Positions 33,870 through 37,858 of a stretch of DNA of 37,858 bases are shown here, piece by piece (position 1 is the stretch's first letter; each line of letters opens with the position of its first letter). The translations under genes were made by a program, and so were the position numbers. The notes beneath the pieces are model-generated. The model worked only from the letters and a program-made list of their open reading frames with translations, was not told where the DNA came from and made no database searches. Origin of the DNA: DHVE2 group archaeon (GTDB lineage: Archaea; Thermoplasmatota; Thermoplasmata; Thermoplasmatales; Aciduliprofundaceae); NCBI GenBank assembly GCA_015523125.1, contig WAKX01000002.1, forward strand, positions 1 through 37,858, read 5' to 3'.

Positions 33870-34511
33870 TCACCTCAATTTGATTCGTACTGCAGGACCC
33901 ATAGTGGTCTTCACGTACATAGAATCTATGTTCTGCAACCCTCTCTCTAACTTGTGCTCCAATCTCTTCACTATTTCCTCTATATTCGCTGCAATATCCT
34001 CCGGCGCCATATCTTTCGTTCCAACGGGCACATGGAAAGTTCTCTTGTCTTTGCTTCTCATTCTAACGGTCTTCTTTAAGTTATTCACCACCGGGCACGG
34101 ATCTCCACCGGGGGGAATTGGCTTAGGCATCTTGCCCCTGGGACCTAATATCACACCAAGGACTTTACCGATTCTGGCCATCAGAGGAGCTTCGGCTATG
34201 AAGAAATCGTACTGATTTGCGATTTTCCTAGCATTTCTCTTGTTCTCCGCCAATTTATCTATCTCCTCAGGAGGAATCACGAGATCAGCGCACTCCTTTC
34301 CCTTGAGGGCCGCTTCACCAGACGCAAAAAGGGCAACTTTAATCTCCTTTCCCCTGCCCTTTGGTAAAATAACCTCTTCGTTTATTCTGTTTTTGGGTAT
34401 GCTCAAATCAACATCTTTCAAATTAATTGCGAGATCCAAACTCTCTTTGAACTTCCTATCCTTCGCGTTGCTTATCGCTTCTTGAACCGCCTTTACTATA
34501 TTGTCCTGCAA
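33870..34511 (-). CDS. rpl1: Large-subunit ribosomal protein L1
   Basis: A 213-residue L1, the mobile L1-stalk protein that also represses its own mRNA in methanogenic archaea. Family blocks include NRINEEVILPKGRGKEIKVALF, APLMARIGKVLGVILGPRGKMP and TFHVPVGTKDM. The start is taken as TTG 34511 because AAGGAGGT lies 6 bases upstream; a frame extension to ATG 34541 would put the ribosome site inside the gene and add a non-family N-terminus. The preceding 53 bases carry a stem-loop (34523-34557). Next comes rpl10. Confidence 0.94.
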   Translation of the reverse strand: MQDNIVKAVQEAISNAKDRKFKESLDLAINLKDVDLSIPKNRINEEVILPKGRGKEIKVALFASGEAALKGKECADLVIPPEEIDKLAENKRNARKIANQYDFFIAEAPLMARIGKVLGVILGPRGKMPKPIPPGGDPCPVVNNLKKTVRMRSKDKRTFHVPVGTKDMAPEDIAANIEEIVKRLEHKLERGLQNIDSMYVKTTMGPAVRIKLR

Positions 34512-34522
34512 ATGAACACCTC

Positions 34523-34557
34523 CTTGTAGTAAGCGAGCCAAACGGCTCTCCTACAAG
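34523..34557 (-). promoter_or_regulatory. Putative L1-binding autoregulatory hairpin in the rpl1 leader
   Basis: On the minus strand a stem of seven pairs (CTTGTAG with CTACAAG) closes an asymmetric internal loop (GA opposite GCTTA). The apical stem is GAGCC/GGCTC with a GTTT loop. The 3' arm of the outer stem runs directly into the rpl1 ribosome site (AAGGAGGT), so a bound protein would block initiation. Two helices separated by an asymmetric loop is the form of known L1 sites in rRNA and mRNA. The assignment is inference from shape and place. Confidence 0.6.
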
Positions 34558-34564
34558 TCATGAT

Positions 34565-35038
34565 CTACTCTTCTGGGATGGTGATTTCGTTCTCCTTTAT
34601 AAGCTTTTGCACTTCCCTCGGGTCTTTGCCGTCCACCGTAACGCCCATGGACACGCATGTGCCGAGAACTTCCAGTGCGGTTCCTCTGAGGTCGTAAGCC
34701 AGCGTGTTATCGTGCTTCATTCTGGCGATTTTTATTATCTGCTCGATTGTGAGATTTCCCACTATCTCTCCTCTCTTGCTGGAACCCTTCTCCACACCCA
34801 ACTCTTTCTTGATTAGTGCCGTCGTGGGCGGTGTCCCAACGGTCACCGTGAATTCCTTGGTTTTTGGATCCACGTCCACTTTCACCGGCACCTGCATTCC
34901 GGCGTACGCCTTCGTTTTCTCGTTTATCACTTTCACCACTTGCGCCACGTTTATGCCCAGAGGTCCGAGTGCGGGACCCAGCGGCGGGCCAGGTGTGGCT
35001 TTTCCACCTTCTACCAGAACTTCAACTGTTTGACCCAT
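34565..35038 (-). CDS. rpl11: Large-subunit ribosomal protein L11
   Basis: A 157-residue L11, which binds the GTPase-associated centre of 23S rRNA. The N-terminus has [15 protein letters not shown], the signature of the L11 family, and the C-terminal RNA-binding domain contains [13 protein letters not shown] and [13 protein letters not shown] 35038 is chosen because GAGGTGA lies just upstream and the family starts with this MGQTVEV; a GTG at 35047 adds three residues. The start overlaps the end of spt5 by 17 bases. Confidence 0.96.
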   Translation of the reverse strand: MGQTVEVLVEGGKATPGPPLGPALGPLGINVAQVVKVINEKTKAYAGMQVPVKVDVDPKTKEFTVTVGTPPTTALIKKELGVEKGSSKRGEIVGNLTIEQIIKIARMKHDNTLAYDLRGTALEVLGTCVSMGVTVDGKDPREVQKLIKENEITIPEE

Positions 35039-35867
35039 TATCTTCACCTCTTTCGATTAATCTTACAGCTTCCGCTTTCACGGTTATTGGTATGGGAACC
35101 ATCGCTTCGAAAAGCTCAACTGTTATTTCATTCTTTGCCTCGTCCAAGTCTATCACGCGTGCATGCTCGCCCTTGAACGGACCTTCAACCAATTCCACGA
35201 TATCTCCCTTGGATATTGTCGTAATTGTTGGAGTTGGAGTTAGATAGTGTTTCACGTCCTCTAATTTCATCTCTCCCCGTACAATGCCCTTTGCTCCTCT
35301 CACGCCTCTAATTACGGAAAGCACCTTATCTGGTCGAGAAGTTTCCACGAGAACGTAGCCTTTGAGATTAAAAGGAGCCAAAATCGCGTAAATTTCGTTC
35401 CATCCTTTGCTCTTGGCCTTCAGCCCGAGCTCCCGGGCAACCTTAACTTCCTGCCCAATCTGGGTTTTTATTGCCACTATTGCGCTTTCAACGGTAATCG
35501 TTATATCTTTGCTCCAAGCAACATCATCTTCGATTGATGTCTTGAATATAGCCATGTCCCCTATTTCCGAAGCCTTGGGGGGATAAATGTGGATGAAAAC
35601 ATCCTTGTTTTTCTGCTTTTGAACATCAATTGTGTATTCTATTGTCTTTGGTTCTTCCCCACTAACCAGAATACTTTCTTTGGTTTTGGCCACTCCTTCT
35701 ATATCGATTCTCCACTCCAGAGACATATCCCCCATCTTAAATTCCGGTTCAATCTTTAACTTTGCGCTCTCCTTTTTGTTTTCCCTGTTCTTAAGTATGA
35801 AAACTACTTCCGCGGGGCGACCTGCAGGAATGCGAAAATTGGATTCGTTCACTTCTATTTCAAGCAT
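35022..35867 (-). CDS. spt5: Transcription elongation factor Spt5 (NusG family) with a large N-terminal extension
   Basis: A 281-residue protein. The conserved part begins near residue 128 with [11 protein letters not shown], the NGN domain that clamps RNA polymerase with Spt4. A KOW domain follows ([22 protein letters not shown], about 218-250). Most archaeal Spt5 proteins are about 150 residues; here about 125 residues precede the NGN domain. That part looks like an all-beta immunoglobulin-like fold, with alternating hydrophobic strands such as [25 protein letters not shown] and [14 protein letters not shown] precedes ATG. It sits between secE and rpl11 in the usual order. Confidence 0.93.
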   Translation of the reverse strand: MLEIEVNESNFRIPAGRPAEVVFILKNRENKKESAKLKIEPEFKMGDMSLEWRIDIEGVAKTKESILVSGEEPKTIEYTIDVQKQKNKDVFIHIYPPKASEIGDMAIFKTSIEDDVAWSKDITITVESAIVAIKTQIGQEVKVARELGLKAKSKGWNEIYAILAPFNLKGYVLVETSRPDKVLSVIRGVRGAKGIVRGEMKLEDVKHYLTPTPTITTISKGDIVELVEGPFKGEHARVIDLDEAKNEITVELFEAMVPIPITVKAEAVRLIERGEDNGSNS

Positions 35868-35876
35868 TTTGATCCC

Positions 35877-36101
35877 TCATTTGGGTATTTTCAAATAAAC
35901 CTGAAGAATTAGGTATATGGCAAAGCCCACGCCGCCCACCAGTATTATCCCAAGTCCTGTTATGGTTACTACTTTCATGTACTCGTCATGGGTGGGCTTT
36001 CTCGCCATTTTGAATATCCTTGAGTATTTTCCTTTGCCAATCCTCGAGAACTTCTCTTCGATTTTTCTCTGTGCCTCTGCGCTTTTGTCCACTACTCCCA
36101 T
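35877..36101 (-). CDS. secE: Protein translocase subunit SecE (Sec61 gamma)
   Basis: A 74-residue SecE with one C-terminal membrane helix (about residues 47-68, VTITGLGIILVGGVGFAIYLIL). It is preceded by an amphipathic region, KPTHDEYMKV, typical of archaeal SecE/Sec61 gamma. It stabilises the SecY channel. The gene begins 4 bases after the ftsZ stop and ends 9 bases before spt5, in the conserved ftsZ-secE-spt5 order. Confidence 0.95.
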   Translation of the reverse strand: MGVVDKSAEAQRKIEEKFSRIGKGKYSRIFKMARKPTHDEYMKVVTITGLGIILVGGVGFAIYLILQVYLKIPK

Positions 36102-36105
36102 TTGC

Positions 36106-37197
36106 TCACCTTATCACATCGATATCTTTGTTCTTTATAGTTTCCCTTCCGTGTATGTACGGCGATTTCACGCCGGTTATCACGACCATGACCCTTATCA
36201 TATTGCCCAGAGTCGGATCGATTGATGCGCCCCAGATTATCCTTGCTCCATCGCTTATCTGGGTTTGCACATATTCAGCGACGCTTTCCGCTTCCTTAAC
36301 GGTCATGTTCTCTCCGCCCACCACGTCTATCAATGCGCCGGTGGCTTCAGATATATCAGCTTCAATTAGTGGGGAGCTCAGAGCTTCTTTTATGGCCTCT
36401 TCCGCCCTGTTCTCGGAGTCACTCTCACCCATGCCTATCATCGCCACTCCGCCGCCTTTCATTATAGTCTTGAGGTCATTGAAGTCGAGGTTCACGAGTC
36501 CTGGCTTTGTAATCATCTCTGCGATGCCCTTTATCGCACGCATTAACAATTCGTCCGCCACTTTGAAAGCCATGTTGAGCGGCAACCTCGGCACGAGCTC
36601 TAAGAGCTTGTCGTTGGGAATCGTGATAACCGTGTCCACAACTTCTTTGAGCTTATCCAAGCCCCACATGGCGTTCTCCCAGCGCATTATGCCCTCTGCC
36701 TTGAAAGGAAGGGTGCAAACCGCGATTGTTAAAGCGCCAAGCTCTTTTGCTATTTGCGCAACCACGTGCGAGCTTCCGGTTCCCGTTCCTCCTCCGAGCC
36801 CACAGGTGACAAATACTATATCCGCGCCCTGAAGCAGTTCGCGAATTCTATCTTCCACCTCTCTGGCGGCCTCTTCGCCCACCTGCGGAAGAGCGCCTGC
36901 ACCTAACCCGCGAGTGATTCTCTTTCCCAGAAGAACCTTGCGATTTGCATGTGTGATTAAAAGATGCTGAGCGTCCGTATTGGCTGCTATGAGCTCCACA
37001 TCGTGTATTCCCTCCTCCATCATCCTCGATATGGTGTTGCTTCCGGCACCGCCGCAGCCCACCACTTTAATGTTTGTTTTCAATTTTTTGAGTAATTCGA
37101 TTAACTCTTGGTCTTCTTCGGCAGATATTACCGGCTCTCTCGGAGCTTCCTCTGGTACTGCCGCTTTTGATAGTACCTCTTTAACCAGCGACTTCAT
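36106..37197 (-). CDS. ftsZ: Cell division protein FtsZ
   Basis: A 363-residue tubulin-like GTPase that forms the division ring. Residues 1-40 are a poorly conserved acidic extension. VVGCGGAGSNT follows, then NTDAQ, and the tubulin signature GGGTGTGS at residues 135-142. FNDLKTIM near 245 contributes the T7 synergy loop with its catalytic Asp. The end is short and has no clear C-terminal peptide. GAGGTGATTTT lies before ATG 37197 in a small hairpin; the promoter is described separately. It heads the secE-spt5-ribosomal operon. Confidence 0.97.
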   Translation of the reverse strand: MKSLVKEVLSKAAVPEEAPREPVISAEEDQELIELLKKLKTNIKVVGCGGAGSNTISRMMEEGIHDVELIAANTDAQHLLITHANRKVLLGKRITRGLGAGALPQVGEEAAREVEDRIRELLQGADIVFVTCGLGGGTGTGSSHVVAQIAKELGALTIAVCTLPFKAEGIMRWENAMWGLDKLKEVVDTVITIPNDKLLELVPRLPLNMAFKVADELLMRAIKGIAEMITKPGLVNLDFNDLKTIMKGGGVAMIGMGESDSENRAEEAIKEALSSPLIEADISEATGALIDVVGGENMTVKEAESVAEYVQTQISDGARIIWGASIDPTLGNMIRVMVVITGVKSPYIHGRETIKNKDIDVIR

Positions 37198-37228
37198 AAA
37201 ATCACCTCAATGGTGAGGAATAAAACGA

Positions 37229-37241
37229 ATATAAATATAAA
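37229..37241 (-). promoter_or_regulatory. TATA box of the ftsZ operon
   Basis: Minus-strand TTTATATTTATAT lies about 32-44 bases before the ftsZ ATG, giving a short leader. Inside that leader, CCTCA and TGAGG (37205-37218, 4-base loop) form a small hairpin that includes part of the GAGGTGA ribosome site. The identification is by eye. Confidence 0.5.
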
Positions 37242-37312
37242 GATTTTGCCTCGCTGGGTAAGTTGAATTCCTTGAAAAACATGGAAAAAGAGAGATAAAA
37301 AAAGAGGAGTGA

Positions 37313-37858
37313 TTAAATATAAAGGTCATAGGCTAGGACTTTAAAAAGCAGGAGTTTAGAAGCGATGTGGAAAGAATGAGAAAATATGTAATCTCCAACA
37401 ACTCTTTTGAATGAGTGGAATACAGATTCAACTACATTTCTATGCGAATATTTTCTCTTCCACTCTGGCGATTTGCTCTTTTCCAGTAATCTTCTCCGCA
37501 ATCCTCTATGTGCGTTCTCACGGATTGCAATGTATGGTTCACCACCATGCTCCAATACAAATCGGATGTTGCGTAGAGAATCATAGCCTTTATCCGCATA
37601 GACTTCCTCTATTTTCTCTCCCTCCAAAAGAGGAATGAGGTAAGGAGAATCATTAGCATGCCATTTTGTAACTATTGCATTGGTAATAAGTGTGGAATCA
37701 ATATCCACGGCAGCGTGCAATTTCAATCCTTCTCTTATCTTTCCAAGTTCTCCGATTCGCTGTGTGTAGTAATAAGAACGGTAAGAAATTTGAATACCTG
37801 TAGAGTCCACGGCAAAATTATTGGGTATTCCTACCATCTTCACTATTTCTCTGAGAAC
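37313..37858 (-). CDS. DDE transposase (IS4/IS5-like), N-terminus outside window
   Basis: The frame runs off the right edge, so only about 180 C-terminal residues are present. They hold the three acidic residues of the RNase H-like DDE core: AVDSTG, YADKGYD and VVESVFHSFKR with the Glu. The flanking HAAVDIDSTLITNAIVTKW and GEPYIAIREN are typical of IS4/IS5-type (DDE_Tnp_1) transposases. The true start is upstream of 37858. Terminal inverted repeats cannot be defined with one end missing. It lies convergent to nothing and 115 bases from ftsZ. The copy looks intact within the window. Confidence 0.88.
   Translation of the reverse strand, partial: VLREIVKMVGIPNNFAVDSTGIQISYRSYYYTQRIGELGKIREGLKLHAAVDIDSTLITNAIVTKWHANDSPYLIPLLEGEKIEEVYADKGYDSLRNIRFVLEHGGEPYIAIRENAHRGLRRRLLEKSKSPEWKRKYSHRNVVESVFHSFKRVVGDYIFSHSFHIASKLLLFKVLAYDLYI

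Noticed and set aside
1-37858. CRISPR arrays, rRNA or tRNA genes
   Set aside because: No regularly spaced repeats and no complete RNA gene were found in any gap on either strand by eye.

Overview
This window looks like chromosome of a thermophilic euryarchaeon, most likely in or near the Thermoplasmata/DHVE2 (Aciduliprofundum-like) branch. The marker genes are archaeal: the ftsZ-secE-spt5-rpl11-rpl1-rpl10-rpl12 cluster, ribosomal protein L10e, an archaeal ATP-dependent DNA ligase, a short XPF-type nuclease, archaemetzincin, an archaellin with a FlaD/E-type partner, TrmB and KaiC-like ATPases. Starts are often GTG or TTG. Shine-Dalgarno sequences of the GGTGAT/GGAGGT type alternate with leaderless-looking starts about 25 bases after a TATA box. 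The lineage is inferred from gene content and was not computed.

Layout. Positions 1-5430 (minus): XPF-type nuclease (cut by the window edge), transglutaminase-like protein, DRG-type GTPase, a four-helix membrane protein and a large exported beta-propeller-like protein with a sortase-type C-terminus. 5540-6597 (plus): archaemetzincin and a macrodomain protein. 6589-7805 (minus): a FlaD/E-like protein and an archaellin carrying an inserted module. 7966-9777: phosphodiesterase, TrmB regulator, L10e. 9778-12157 is the accessory part. It holds a palindrome-rich noncoding stretch, a surface-protein fragment, a hicB-hicA pair, a small membrane protein, and a second toxin-antitoxin pair whose PIN toxin is frameshifted. 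Next to that pair is the tail of a decayed paralogue of the small membrane protein.

12158-19517: DNA ligase, two membrane proteins including a TctA-like one, an unknown soluble protein, a four-gene minus-strand operon with a degenerate and an intact KaiC-type ATPase, and an MscS-helix protein. 19650-25472 (plus): topoisomerase I, anaerobic ribonucleotide reductase nrdD (with an in-frame TGA) and nrdG, and a presenilin-type membrane protease. 25464-28961: zinc-ribbon helical protein, M20 peptidase and a beta-decarboxylating dehydrogenase. 29053-32373 (plus): four overlapping genes (membrane protein, VanZ-like, TPR, PUA). 32364-37197 (minus): the ftsZ to rpl12 operon with a previously easy-to-miss 51-codon membrane protein at its end. 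37313-37858: the C-terminal part of a DDE transposase.

How the parts fit: the last 5 kb couples division (FtsZ), protein export (SecE), transcription elongation (Spt5) and the ribosomal stalk. A stem-loop just before rpl1 has the shape and place expected for an L1 autoregulatory site. The nrdD/nrdG pair supplies deoxynucleotides without oxygen, which fits an anaerobe, but the nrdD reading frame is interrupted. The strongest leads are the nrdD stop codon, the L1 leader hairpin, the Spt5 N-terminal fusion, the archaellin insertion and the duplicated boundary sequence at the two toxin-antitoxin loci.
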